From: DASRHT01 sp035293765
GTDB lineage: Bacteria > Chloroflexota > Ktedonobacteria > Ktedonobacterales > Ktedonobacteraceae
Length of the DNA: 64,000 bases
Assembly: GCA_035293765.1 (NCBI GenBank)
Contig: DATGMF010000035.1
Location: 62,001 to 126,000 of the forward strand
Reading direction: 5' to 3'
Positions 8,534 through 16,545 of the stretch are shown piece after piece (within the stretch, counting starts at the first letter, position 1; each line of letters opens with the position of its first letter). The position numbers and the translations under genes were made by a program. The notes beneath the pieces are model-generated. The model was not told the origin of the DNA. It saw only the letters and a program-made list of their open reading frames with translations, and ran no database searches.

Positions 8534-10993
8534 ATGGCAAAGAAACTTGTAATTGTAGAATCACCGGCCAAAGCGAAGACAATCGAAAAATTTTTAGGGC
8601 GTGACTACACCGTGCTTGCCTCAATGGGTCACATTATTGATTTGCCCAAAAAAGGGTTGGGTGTGAATACGCGCAAAGACTTCACACCACAGTACGAGGT
8701 GATTGAGAAAAAAGATAAGCTCATTAATGAACTAAAAGCGGCATCCAGGCGAGCTGACGAGGTATTCCTGGCCCCTGACCCTGATCGCGAAGGCGAATTT
8801 ATTGCCTGGTCGCTCAAAAATGTTTTGGAACTACAAAATCCCCACCGCGCCGTGTTCCATGAAATTACCAAGCGGGCTGTACAGGACGCGATTAAACAGC
8901 CGCGCCAGATCAATGAGGATCTTTTTAATGCGCAACAGGCGCGCCGCGTGCTGGACCGTCTTGTTGGCTATAAAATCAGTCCATTGCTCTGGCGGCGCGT
9001 GCAATCGGGCACCAGCGCCGGGCGCGTGCAATCTGTGGCGTTACGTCTGATTTGTGACCGCGAAGCCGAGATTCGCGCTTTTGTGCCCGAAGAATACTGG
9101 AGCATCACCGCGACGCTGAGCAAACACCGGCAGTCCGAACTCTTTGAAGCTATGTTGATCTCTCGTTTGAGTGACATTGCCGCGCTGAACAGCGAAGAAG
9201 CGAGAATGGATGGGGAGGAAGTAGCCGCAGCTTCCGCAGAAAATGGGCGTAATACCAGTGGGACCAACGGCGCAAAGGCTGGCAGGACTGGTAAGGGCCG
9301 CATAAAGGTCTCTTCTAAAGAAGAAGCTGACGCTATTCTGAGCGATTTGCAGGGGGCGACCTACAGTGTCCTGAAATACGAGCGGCGGGAGCAGAAACGT
9401 CAGCCATACCTGCCCTATACCACCAGCACCATGCAGCAGGACGCCTCGGCCCGTCTCTACTTCAAGCCAAAGAGAACGATGAGCCTGGCGCAGCAGCTCT
9501 ATGAAGGTATCGAACTGGGAGAACGTGGGCAACAGGGACTGATTACCTATATGCGTACCGACTCTACCCGTATCTCCGAAGAGGCGCAGAAAAGCGTAAA
9601 AGCCTATATTGAAGGCGAGTTTGGGCAGAACTATGTTGGCCCGGGACGCACGGGTAAGGCGAAGGCGACGACCCAGGATGCCCACGAAGCGATTCGTCCG
9701 ACCGACGTAACGCTTACTCCCCAGAGCGTCAAAGTGTACCTGACGCCAGATCAGTTCAAACTGTACAATCTGATCTGGCGACGTTTCGTGGCAAGCTTCA
9801 TGGCTCCGGCGATATTCGATACCGTACGGGTGGACATTGTGGCGAAACAATATGTGTTCCGCGCCACCGGCTCCAACCTCAAATTTCCCGGTTTCTATGC
9901 CGTCTGGCCTCGTGAGGAGGATGAGAAGCTGCTGCCGGTGCTGGAGGTGAACGAGCAGCTTGACCTGCATAAGCTCAAACCGGAACAACATTTCACCCAG
10001 CCGCCTCCACGCTTCACCGAGGCGAGCCTGATTAAAGAGTTAGAGGAGCAGGGGATCGGGCGTCCCAGCACCTATGTGCCAATTATCAGTACGATTCAGG
10101 AGCGGGGCTATGTCGATCAGGAGCAGCGGCGCTTTGTACCGACCTGGCTGGGCGAGACCGTCAACGAAGTCATGAATAAGCACTTCCCCGACATCGTCGA
10201 TACAGGCTTCACAGCGGAAATGGAGCGCAAGCTGGATGATGTCGAGGAGGGACGCCGCTCCTGGACAGAGTTCCTACGCAACTTCTATGGCGATTTTAAG
10301 ACGACGATGGAAAAGGCTGAGGCGGAGATGGACCGCGTGCCTTTGCCGGAGATGGACGAGCAATGCCCCGACTGCGGACGCAATCTGGTCATCAGAAGCG
10401 GTCGCTTTGGGCGCTTTATCTCATGCTCCGGTTTTCCTGAGTGTCGCTATCGCCGCTCCTTCGTCAACAAAACGGGCGCACTCTGCCCTGTCTGTGGCGG
10501 CGATCTGGTAGAGCGTAAAACCAAGCAGAAGAAACGCGTCTTCTATGGTTGTAGCAATTATCCGACCTGCAATTTTGCCATCTGGGAACGCCCGGTCCCC
10601 GAACTCTGTCCCAATTGCAACGGACTGATGGTCGTTGCCAAAGCGGGGCAGGACCCTGTTTGCTATCAAGAAGTGATAGTCGCGCAACGGGGAGCTGGAG
10701 AGCAGCCGCAGCAAAACGGAGAAAAGAAAACGACCCGTCGGGCGGCAACCACCAGTCGAAAGAAAGCGGCAGGCGAAGATACTGCTAGAGGTGAAGGCGA
10801 AACGGCAACAAAAGTGCCAGCGCGGAAGCGGTCAACACGCGCGGTAGCGACTAAAACGACGAAACGCGCCATCGCGGCCAAGAAAGCACCCGCTCGGCGT
10901 GGCTCGACAGCGGCCAAAGCGAAAGCTGCTCAAGAAGATGCGGTTGCCGAAAAAAAGCTTGCGACAAGAAGCCGGACAAAAGCGGCGAAGTAA
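8534..10993 (+). CDS. topA: DNA topoisomerase I with zinc fingers and Lys/Ala-rich tail
   Basis: A type IA topoisomerase of 819 residues. The TOPRIM domain begins K-L-V-I-V-E-S-P-A-K-A-K-T-I-E-K-F and contains D-P-D-R-E-G-E. The catalytic tyrosine is Tyr339 in Y-M-R-T-D-S-T-R. Three zinc-finger-type units follow (from about residue 611: C-P-D-C-G-R-N, C-P-V-C-G-G-D, C-P-N-C-N-G). The last 100 residues are a low-complexity Lys/Arg/Ala/Thr tail resembling histone H1 or mycobacterial TopA tails, which aid processive DNA binding. A low-complexity insert of about 45 residues (Ala/Gly/Asn-rich, about 222-258) interrupts the core before K-V-S-S-K-E-E-A. The enzyme relaxes negative supercoils and is essential in most bacteria. 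Confidence 0.97.
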   Translation: MAKKLVIVESPAKAKTIEKFLGRDYTVLASMGHIIDLPKKGLGVNTRKDFTPQYEVIEKKDKLINELKAASRRADEVFLAPDPDREGEFIAWSLKNVLELQNPHRAVFHEITKRAVQDAIKQPRQINEDLFNAQQARRVLDRLVGYKISPLLWRRVQSGTSAGRVQSVALRLICDREAEIRAFVPEEYWSITATLSKHRQSELFEAMLISRLSDIAALNSEEARMDGEEVAAASAENGRNTSGTNGAKAGRTGKGRIKVSSKEEADAILSDLQGATYSVLKYERREQKRQPYLPYTTSTMQQDASARLYFKPKRTMSLAQQLYEGIELGERGQQGLITYMRTDSTRISEEAQKSVKAYIEGEFGQNYVGPGRTGKAKATTQDAHEAIRPTDVTLTPQSVKVYLTPDQFKLYNLIWRRFVASFMAPAIFDTVRVDIVAKQYVFRATGSNLKFPGFYAVWPREEDEKLLPVLEVNEQLDLHKLKPEQHFTQPPPRFTEASLIKELEEQGIGRPSTYVPIISTIQERGYVDQEQRRFVPTWLGETVNEVMNKHFPDIVDTGFTAEMERKLDDVEEGRRSWTEFLRNFYGDFKTTMEKAEAEMDRVPLPEMDEQCPDCGRNLVIRSGRFGRFISCSGFPECRYRRSFVNKTGALCPVCGGDLVERKTKQKKRVFYGCSNYPTCNFAIWERPVPELCPNCNGLMVVAKAGQDPVCYQEVIVAQRGAGEQPQQNGEKKTTRRAATTSRKKAAGEDTARGEGETATKVPARKRSTRAVATKTTKRAIAAKKAPARRGSTAAKAKAAQEDAVAEKKLATRSRTKAAK

Positions 10994-11020
10994 CCTGTAT
11001 AAGCAGGGATGCGCTGGGTG

Positions 11021-11029
11021 TGGTATAAT
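11021..11029 (+). promoter_or_regulatory. Extended -10 (TGG-TATAAT) after topA
   Basis: A consensus TATAAT with TGn extension lies 30 bases after the topA stop. It could drive the small ORF at 11082 or the coiled-coil gene at 11430. Consensus match only. Confidence 0.4.
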
Positions 11030-11081
11030 CGTGAGGAGGCAGGGAAGCAGTGCCGGTAAAAATAATGAACTTGAATACAGC

Positions 11082-11336
11082 GTGTACGGCGACGAAACAG
11101 GGAACCCTGCTATCGTTAGAAAATGGTATGAGCGTAACCCTTACATATGCCGTGGTCTCTATAACAAGGCCGATCGTAGGGACTTTTGGGGAGCTATCAA
11201 CATGTTACCTCTAAAAGACGAAACCATTTTTAAGTTACTTAGAGGAGAGATCAAGGATACAGACTTGGACCCGCAAAAGGACATCCTTCCATTTGACGAG
11301 CCAGGGGTATATAATTTTTGTGCTCGACATGAATAG
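11082..11336 (+). CDS. Possible small unknown protein
   Basis: An open frame continues from inside topA to 11336. The part after the 11021 promoter could be read from a GTG at 11082, giving about 84 residues (V-Y-G-D-E-T-G-N-P-A; N-M-L-P-L-K-D-E-T-I-F-K-L-L-R-G). The composition is protein-like, but no family is recognised and no ribosome site precedes the GTG. It may be a real small gene, the end of a decayed one, or non-coding. Confidence 0.3.
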   Translation: MYGDETGNPAIVRKWYERNPYICRGLYNKADRRDFWGAINMLPLKDETIFKLLRGEIKDTDLDPQKDILPFDEPGVYNFCARHE

Positions 11337-11429
11337 GCCAAATCCTTCACGCATTGTGCAAATATTTCAGTACTGTGTGAAATCACGAACGGAAGACCAC
11401 GAATAATCTTAGAACAAAAGGAAACAAAC

Positions 11430-11831
11430 ATGAGTGCAGAACTAAAACATCTACGAGACCGGCTAGCAGTACAAGAACGATTAACAACGTCGCTTTCTGG
11501 CAGCGTTGAAGAGATAGCAAACCAATTACAGGAAATTACGGCTACAATGGCAACCAGGGAAGATATCAAACAGCTTTCAGCAAGCGTTGATGACCGTTTC
11601 AAACAGCTTTCAGCAAGCGTTGATGACCGTTTCAAACAGCTTTCAGCAAGCGTTGATGACCGTTTCAAACAGCTTTCAACAAGCGTTGATGACCGTTTCA
11701 AACAGCTTTCAACAAGCGTTGATCAGCGATTTGATCATGTGTACGGAGAACTGGCTGATATTAAATCTGACACTACAGAGATTAGAAACATTCTTGCAAC
11801 GCTTGTAGAAAGACTCAATAAGCCAAGTTAG
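11430..11831 (+). CDS. Hendecad-repeat coiled-coil protein
   Basis: A 133-residue soluble protein predicted to be almost entirely helical. Its centre (about residues 47-101) is five tandem copies of an 11-residue unit, K-Q-L-S-A-S-V-D-D-R-F, the last slightly diverged. An 11-residue period is the hendecad of a nearly straight coiled coil. The flanks are also coiled-coil-like (L-K-H-L-R-D-R-L-A-V-Q-E-R-L; A-D-I-K-S-D-T-T-E-I-R-N-I-L). It resembles small phage- or transposon-borne coiled-coil proteins, but I cannot name a family. An AAGGA site 7 bases before the ATG supports the start. The near-identical DNA repeats imply recent expansion and variable copy number. Confidence 0.7.
   Translation: MSAELKHLRDRLAVQERLTTSLSGSVEEIANQLQEITATMATREDIKQLSASVDDRFKQLSASVDDRFKQLSASVDDRFKQLSTSVDDRFKQLSTSVDQRFDHVYGELADIKSDTTEIRNILATLVERLNKPS
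11568..11732 (+). repeat. Five tandem 33-bp in-frame repeats
   Basis: Copies start at 11568, 11601, 11634, 11667 and 11700. The first three are identical, the fourth differs by one base and the fifth by several. They encode the 11-residue hendecad of the coiled-coil protein. No spacers occur between copies, so this is not a CRISPR array. Confidence 0.95.
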
Positions 11832-12017
11832 CCTGTGGGCAAAAATGACACGTCCGGCTGTTACCCAACATGAGACATATTAACTATGCCTCATTATTGT
11901 TGCATCAAATGACATCAGTTTTGACATCAATCAGATTTACAACGGTTTACAATGGTACGCCTATACACACAAGATATGTGTTCACTTTCTAACCGTTGTG
12001 CTGCATGTTCTCTGCTG

Positions 12018-12026
12018 TGGTATAAT
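12018..12026 (+). promoter_or_regulatory. Extended -10 (TGG-TATAAT) upstream of the dehydrogenase
   Basis: TGGTATAAT lies about 130 bases before the dehydrogenase start, just before a palindromic element. No consensus -35 at 17 bases. The remaining gap (11832-12017) is AT-rich and holds nothing else I recognise. Confidence 0.45.
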
Positions 12027-12050
12027 CAAAAGATAATTCACCACCCTCCC

Positions 12051-12128
12051 AATCGAGGTATCTTAATACGTTCCGCGCTCCAACGCCGCTAGCGCGTCTA
12101 GCTTCGCTCAGGAGCGCGGAATCGAGGT
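12051..12128. repeat. Palindromic insert between 9-bp direct repeats
   Basis: An 11-bp perfect inverted repeat (TTCCGCGCTCC at 12071-12081; GGAGCGCGGAA at 12111-12121) lies between two copies of AATCGAGGT (12051-12059 and 12120-12128). The inner part contains a further GCTAGCGC-type palindrome. It sits in the 5' leader of the dehydrogenase gene. It may be a small inserted palindromic element or a leader hairpin with coincidental direct repeats. Confidence 0.5.
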
Positions 12129-12154
12129 CAATTCTGCAATTATTGGAGGATTAC

Positions 12155-13246
12155 ATGCCGCATGCAGTGACGCTAATTCCCGGAGACGGAACGGGGCCAG
12201 AAATTACCGTGGCAACCCGCCGTGTCCTTGAAGCGACTGGGGTCCAGTTCGAGTGGGATGTGCGCCAGGCGGGAGCGGAAATGCTGGAGAAACACGGAAC
12301 GGTTCTTCCAGAAGATGTGATTGAGTCGATAAAGCGTACAAAGGTGGGGCTGAAGGGACCGGTTACGACGCCTGTCGGCAAGGGACAGCGAAGCGCGAAT
12401 GTTTCTTTACGGAAAAAGCTTGATCTGTATGCCAATATTCGACCCGCTAAAACCTACCAGGGGCTACGCTCTCGCTACGAGAATATCGATCTGGTCATTG
12501 TACGTGAAAACACGGAAGACCTCTACGCTGGCATCGAGTTCCAGCGAGGCACCGCTGAACATGAAGAGATTCTGGAGGTGATCGCTCGTCATACCGGCCA
12601 CCATCTCGACCCGAACTGTGCGTTAAGCATCAAGTATATTTCCGTAGCTGCCAGCCGTCGCATTGTCAAATTCGCTTTTGAGTATGCTCGCGCCAATAAT
12701 CGACGCAAGGTGACTGCCGTCCATAAAGCTAACATTATGCGCCTGTCGGACGGCCTCTTTCTTGCCACGGCTCACGAGGTTGCTAAAGAATATCCTGATA
12801 TTCAATATGAAGATCGCATCGTAGACAATATGTGTATGCAGTTGGTGCAGAAGCCTGAACTTTATGACGTACTCGTGTTGCCCAACCTCTATGGCGATAT
12901 CATCTCCGACCTGTCGGCTGGCCTGATAGGCGGCCTGGGCGTTGCTCCTGGCGCCAATATCGGTAGCCTGTACGCCGTCTTTGAGCCTGTTCACGGCAGC
13001 GCGCCGAAGTATGCCGGACAGAATAAGGTCAACCCGATGGCGATGATGTTTTCGGGGGTGATGATGCTGCGCCACCTGTGCGAACGCGAGGCCGCCACTC
13101 GCCTGGAGAAAGCTCTTACGCAAGTGATCGCCGAAGGGAAAAATGTGACCTACGATCTGAAAATGCGTCCCGACGATCCGACTGCCGTTGGCACCTCACA
13201 GGTTGCCGATGCCGTTATCGAGAAAATGCAGCACCTGACCCCGTAG
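12155..13246 (+). CDS. Isocitrate/isopropylmalate dehydrogenase family protein, probably NAD-dependent isocitrate dehydrogenase
   Basis: A 363-residue beta-decarboxylating dehydrogenase. It shows I-P-G-D-G-T-G-P-E-I near the N-terminus, the substrate loop S-A-N-V-S-L-R-K-K-L-D-L-Y-A-N-I-R-P, V-R-E-N-T-E-D-L-Y-A-G-I-E, the catalytic Lys region V-H-K-A-N-I-M, the metal-binding N-L-Y-G-D-I-I-S-D, and the nucleotide loop E-P-V-H-G-S-A-P-K-Y-A-G. The S-A-N-V-S-L-R loop and T-E-D-L-Y-A-G favour isocitrate over 3-isopropylmalate as substrate, making 2-oxoglutarate for the TCA cycle. The ATG at 12155 follows GGAGGA and is preferred over 12143. It is monocistronic. Confidence 0.88.
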   Translation: MPHAVTLIPGDGTGPEITVATRRVLEATGVQFEWDVRQAGAEMLEKHGTVLPEDVIESIKRTKVGLKGPVTTPVGKGQRSANVSLRKKLDLYANIRPAKTYQGLRSRYENIDLVIVRENTEDLYAGIEFQRGTAEHEEILEVIARHTGHHLDPNCALSIKYISVAASRRIVKFAFEYARANNRRKVTAVHKANIMRLSDGLFLATAHEVAKEYPDIQYEDRIVDNMCMQLVQKPELYDVLVLPNLYGDIISDLSAGLIGGLGVAPGANIGSLYAVFEPVHGSAPKYAGQNKVNPMAMMFSGVMMLRHLCEREAATRLEKALTQVIAEGKNVTYDLKMRPDDPTAVGTSQVADAVIEKMQHLTP

Positions 13247-13315
13247 GGGCAAGCCTTGCGTTTGCCCAGGCAGCTCAGGCAGCCATTGACCCGACGGAGG
13301 GCAGAGGCTTGCCCC
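13246..13315. repeat. Inverted repeat overlapping the dehydrogenase stop
   Basis: GGGGCAAGCCT (13246-13256) is matched by AGGCTTGCCCC (13305-13315), with inner repeats of GCCCAGGCAG/CTCAGGCAG type. It begins at the stop codon and lies between convergent genes. It could be a terminator or a dispersed palindromic repeat. Confidence 0.5.
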
Positions 13316-13329
13316 TGCCCCCTCAGGGT

Positions 13330-13719
13330 TCATTTTACAATTACGGTACCCATCATATATGGGTGAACGGTACAGTGGTATGCGAATGTGCCCGCGTTCG
13401 CGAAGGTCGCCGAGAAACTCTGTCTCTGGCCGATCAACCCCGAACTGGCAAAGCCGCCACTACTGGTTACTGTATGGGAGGCGTCGGAGCCATTCACCCA
13501 GACAACCTGCGATCCTTTAGGGATAGTGATGGCGGCAGGTGAAAAAGCATACCGTCCATTGTTTTCAACAATACTCACCCGAACGACCTGCGTCGAGGCT
13601 GACTGCCTGCTTGCTGCGCCCGCAGATCCACTGCCACACGCCACAAGCAATAACGTTACTACCACTGTCAGCGCGAGTGCGGCCCAGAGAACCTGTGGGC
13701 GCTTGATAAGTTGAGCCAT
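13330..13719 (-). CDS. Cupredoxin-fold lipoprotein (plastocyanin-like)
   Basis: A 129-residue exported protein. The N-terminus has a positively charged start, a hydrophobic segment (A-L-A-L-T-V-V-V-T-L-L-L-V-A-C) and a lipobox ending at Cys28, so it is probably anchored as a lipoprotein. A blue-copper domain follows with the type 1 ligand set: His in D-A-S-H-T-V-T-S, then Cys, His and Met in Y-H-C-T-V-H-P-Y-M-M-G. It should carry one copper and act in electron transfer or copper handling outside the membrane. No redox partner is adjacent. Unlike its neighbours on both sides it appears to stand alone. Confidence 0.9.
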   Translation of the reverse strand: MAQLIKRPQVLWAALALTVVVTLLLVACGSGSAGAASRQSASTQVVRVSIVENNGRYAFSPAAITIPKGSQVVWVNGSDASHTVTSSGGFASSGLIGQRQSFSATFANAGTFAYHCTVHPYMMGTVIVK

Positions 13720-13924
13720 TCCTCAAAAACTCCTTTCCACTACAACTTTCCGTAACCGCTTTATTTGTGTACCGGACACACAGAAGATACGCTGGCGAGT
13801 TACTATTATTTTACTGCTATTAAAGTGGAGATTGTAGCATGGCTTGTGGCGAATGCTGCGAAGGTCTCAGCAGCGCAGGGGTGAGACGGTCAGTCGTTGA
13901 AGTTCGCAAGGGAAGGATTATATT

Positions 13925-13949
13925 AACCAGCTCGCTTTACAAGCTGGTT
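13925..13949. terminator. Hairpin downstream of the NUDIX gene
   Basis: AACCAGCT and AGCTGGTT form an 8-bp stem around a 9-base loop, extendable by two A-T pairs. It lies 57 bases after the end of the minus-strand block that starts at 26168. No T-run follows on the minus strand, so confidence as a terminator is modest. The rest of 13720-14005 holds nothing I recognise. Confidence 0.4.
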
Positions 13950-14005
13950 AAGTTTCTTCATTATAGAACTGCAATGGCGCATTTTTGGCGCTATCGGTCG
14001 CTCGT

Positions 14006-14680
14006 CTATGAATTGCCCATTAGCCTGTTAGCTTTGCTAATCAGGCGGAAGGTTGAGGGATTAAGGTCCAGATCGGCGACCTCTGCAAAAGAGAACCAGC
14101 GTAAATCTTTCGCCTCTGAATGTAGGCATCTTACCTGGTCAGGCGATCCGGTATAAAATGCATAGCGAAAGTCTAAGTGATAGTGCTGGGGCCTGTTTTG
14201 CCCGGCGGGAATAATATGGGCATCAACATCCAGCAGTGTAGGATATCCCACATCAGGGAAGAAGCGCAGGTCGGGAAGGCCAGATTCTTCTACGGCCTCG
14301 CGTAGGGCAATATGTGCAGGGTCAAGTTCAGACTCTCCGTGCCCTCCCATTTGAAGCCAGCGCAGGAGTTTCTTGTGATGCATGAGAAGAAACTTTTTAT
14401 TGGTGGTATCTAGAATTAAGCCTGAGCCGGTAATATGTCCCACTTCACAACTTTGAAACCAGAGGTTTGGGTATTCCCTCAGCATTTTCTTAATGAGCGT
14501 GACAGAGTCTTGCTCTTCATCATCTTCGCACTGATGTTTTTCCAATACTTGCAGCAGCAGCGAAGTAGGCTGGTGCAGGACATATTGAGAGAGCTCAGAA
14601 ACTAAATCTCTCAGCAACTCTATTTTCTGTTCATTAGAACGCTCTTGCCACATTGGAAAAGCTGTGTGATAGGAAGCCAT
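14006..14680 (-). CDS. NUDIX hydrolase with N-terminal helical extension
   Basis: About 224 residues from the ATG at 14680, chosen because GGAGAGAG precedes it; an in-frame ATG also lies at 14722. The NUDIX domain occupies roughly the C-terminal two thirds. The NUDIX box is L-Q-M-G-G-H-G-E-S-E followed by A-L-R-E-A-V-E-E-S-G-L, retaining R-E-x-x-E-E-x-G; the glutamate usually found after the first glycine stretch is shifted. The N-terminal 75 residues are helical and acidic. NUDIX enzymes hydrolyse nucleoside diphosphates linked to another moiety. It is the last gene of the long same-strand block, and its substrate cannot be told. Confidence 0.85.
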   Translation of the reverse strand: MASYHTAFPMWQERSNEQKIELLRDLVSELSQYVLHQPTSLLLQVLEKHQCEDDEEQDSVTLIKKMLREYPNLWFQSCEVGHITGSGLILDTTNKKFLLMHHKKLLRWLQMGGHGESELDPAHIALREAVEESGLPDLRFFPDVGYPTLLDVDAHIIPAGQNRPQHYHLDFRYAFYTGSPDQVRCLHSEAKDLRWFSFAEVADLDLNPSTFRLISKANRLMGNS

Positions 14681-14748
14681 ACATTCTCTCTCCATTAGAC
14701 TGCTCAAACATACCTGAGGCATGATCCCATCATGCCTCAGATATGTTA

Positions 14749-15243
14749 CTACCTATTCTGCCAGTATTCTAGCCCTTTTTTTACAATATCGTAAATGAAT
14801 GTATCGTCGGGCGTGCGATTCTCGCGCAGGATCTCGATTTCGTCCAGGGAAATCCAGCGAAACTCGCTATGTTTCGACCATTCGAGTCGTGGCTCATCCA
14901 GGTTGCCTGTGACTTCTACAAGCAGGTCAAATTCCCGCTTAGCCTGTCCGCCAGCAGCCCAGTCAAATTGCTCCAAAACAGCGATGATATTCGCAATTTG
15001 CCAGCCTGTTTCCTCGTCTGCTTCCCGGCATAAGCATTGATAGAGAGTCTCTCCTGGCTCAACATGCCCTCCTACAATATCCCAACAGCCAGGAAACAAC
15101 TGGCGATCTAAAGAGCGTTTCTGGACGAACGCCCTGCCCTGAGGATCGATAATGACAGCGCCAACGACGCATTCTCGGCCCTCAATTTCGGCTGCCCTCT
15201 GCCACGTTTGAAACTCAAGCGGGTCGGGCGGTTCTGATCTCAT
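14749..15243 (-). CDS. NUDIX hydrolase
   Basis: A 164-residue NUDIX protein with a canonical box: G-G-H-V-E-P-G-E-T-L-Y-Q-C-L-C-R-E-A-D-E-E-T-G-W (written by residue). The entry segment G-A-V-I-I-D-P-Q-G-R-A-F-V-Q-K-R-S resembles MutT or isopentenyl-diphosphate-isomerase-like hydrolases. It lies 24 bases downstream of the aminotransferase gene on the same strand, so it probably belongs to the same operon. Two NUDIX genes in tandem at the end of a biosynthetic block may serve to trim nucleotide by-products or a phosphorylated intermediate; this is a guess. Confidence 0.88.
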   Translation of the reverse strand: MRSEPPDPLEFQTWQRAAEIEGRECVVGAVIIDPQGRAFVQKRSLDRQLFPGCWDIVGGHVEPGETLYQCLCREADEETGWQIANIIAVLEQFDWAAGGQAKREFDLLVEVTGNLDEPRLEWSKHSEFRWISLDEIEILRENRTPDDTFIYDIVKKGLEYWQNR

Positions 15244-15266
15244 TGCCTTACGTCCCTTTGCCAGTT

Positions 15267-16544
15267 CTATTGCAGCGATGCAGGTGCCAGTAAGCTCTCA
15301 GGACAGTTGAGTACGACATCACATACCTTTTGGATGCCCTGAATATACTGATGAACGATGAACTGGTCGTCAGGAAATGCCCACATAGGCAGCTTCAAAG
15401 CTCTATGGTAGAAGCTATCGGCGCAAGGGAATGCTTCTTTTTGCGTAAAAGGCGTTTTGTAGAGCCGTGGCAATGCAATGTGGGGTTTGGTGAATAGCGG
15501 TAGGTTGTAAATCGGACCGGTTGAGCCAGGCCGGTCTACTTCGGTGAGACCTTCTGCGAGTAATGCCCGGTGAAAGACATCCAACGGAATATCATTGGCT
15601 CTATCTTCGTCATACTGCATCATAAACGCATACCAGCTTGGCTGTTTCTCAGAGAAGCGAGGCATTTTCAAAAACGGGTAGGGCGCTAACGCTTCGCTAA
15701 ACTGTTGAGCATAGTCTTGCTTTTGTTGACGCCACTCGTCTAGATGCCCAAATTGCTGCAAAGCAATGGCAATAGCAAGCGGATGAGCTCGTAACTTTAA
15801 ACCATATCCGGTCAACGCGAACTCGAACAGGTCGCTGTCCCTGGGGATCTCCTGCTTGCAGCGGTTATTATAATGGCCCTGGAGGAGCGCTCGATGATAC
15901 AGCGTTGCGTCGTCCGTCAGTATGATCCCGCCTTCTCCGCCGGTAATGATTTTTTGCCCCTGAAGGCTCCACGCCGCTGCTTGACCGAATGTACCTACCT
16001 TCTTCCCTTTATAAAGAGCGCCGTGGGCATGCGAACAATCCTCCAGGAGGATCAGCCCATGTTGCTCACATATTTGCACAATGGCGTCCATGTCGCAAGG
16101 GAGCCCCCACATATGTGTGACGACAACCGCTTTGGTACGCGGGGTAATATGAGCCACAATCTCGTCTGGATTAATGTTGCCATCTTGGTTGCAATCGCAG
16201 AATATGGGAATAGCTCCAGTGTGCAGCAGAGGGGATACTGTCGCAAAAAACGTATATGCCGGTACAATCACCTCATCGCCAGGCTGCAATGCGAGGCCCT
16301 CGTACATGCCATAAATGGCACTTGTGCCTGAGTTCTCAACTAATGCGTAACGCCTGCCATGATAGTCGGCAAATGCCTGTTCAAAACGCGCGAAAATGCC
16401 AGATCGGTCGTAAATTGAGAGGCTTTCGTGCAGTTGTTTAAGCACAGATGCCTCTAGTTCGGGCGTGATGCGAGGCCAGGTATAGTGTCCTTCCTTCGTG
16501 GTTATGACCGGTGTGCCCCCCAGGAGGGCCAGAGTAGTGTTCAT
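15267..16544 (-). CDS. DegT/DnrJ/EryC1/StrS-family PLP aminotransferase
   Basis: About 425 residues from the ATG at 16544, which follows AAAGGAGC; a longer frame upstream merely overlaps the next gene. The beginning A-L-L-G-G-T-P-V is typical of the subgroup that includes scyllo-inosose aminotransferases and AHBA synthase. N-S-G-T-S-A-I is the PLP phosphate loop, L-L-E-D-C-S-H-A-H-G carries the pyridine-binding Asp, and S-L-Q-G-Q-K-I-I-T-G-G-E-G-G carries the Schiff-base Lys. These enzymes transaminate keto-sugars or keto-cyclitols. It starts one base after the stop of the Gfo/Idh dehydrogenase, which would supply the keto substrate. The pair mirrors NtdC/NtdA of kanosamine synthesis and inositol dehydrogenase/aminotransferase pairs. 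Confidence 0.92.
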   Translation of the reverse strand: MNTTLALLGGTPVITTKEGHYTWPRITPELEASVLKQLHESLSIYDRSGIFARFEQAFADYHGRRYALVENSGTSAIYGMYEGLALQPGDEVIVPAYTFFATVSPLLHTGAIPIFCDCNQDGNINPDEIVAHITPRTKAVVVTHMWGLPCDMDAIVQICEQHGLILLEDCSHAHGALYKGKKVGTFGQAAAWSLQGQKIITGGEGGIILTDDATLYHRALLQGHYNNRCKQEIPRDSDLFEFALTGYGLKLRAHPLAIAIALQQFGHLDEWRQQKQDYAQQFSEALAPYPFLKMPRFSEKQPSWYAFMMQYDEDRANDIPLDVFHRALLAEGLTEVDRPGSTGPIYNLPLFTKPHIALPRLYKTPFTQKEAFPCADSFYHRALKLPMWAFPDDQFIVHQYIQGIQKVCDVVLNCPESLLAPASLQ

Positions 16545-16545
16545 G

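Noticed and set aside
9041..9991. A 316-codon minus frame opposite topA
   Set aside because: Overlaps the catalytic core of topoisomerase I; shadow frame.
11159..11701. Repetitive minus-strand frame (K-R-S-S-T-L-A-E-S-C-L units)
   Set aside because: It arises from the 33-bp repeats read backwards; the plus frame has a ribosome site and a regular coiled coil.
11568..11732. Possible CRISPR array
   Set aside because: The copies are contiguous with no spacers and stay in one reading frame.
13839..14156. A 105-codon plus frame starting M-A-C-G-E-C-C
   Set aside because: It runs into the NUDIX gene on the other strand, has no clear ribosome site and covers a hairpin.
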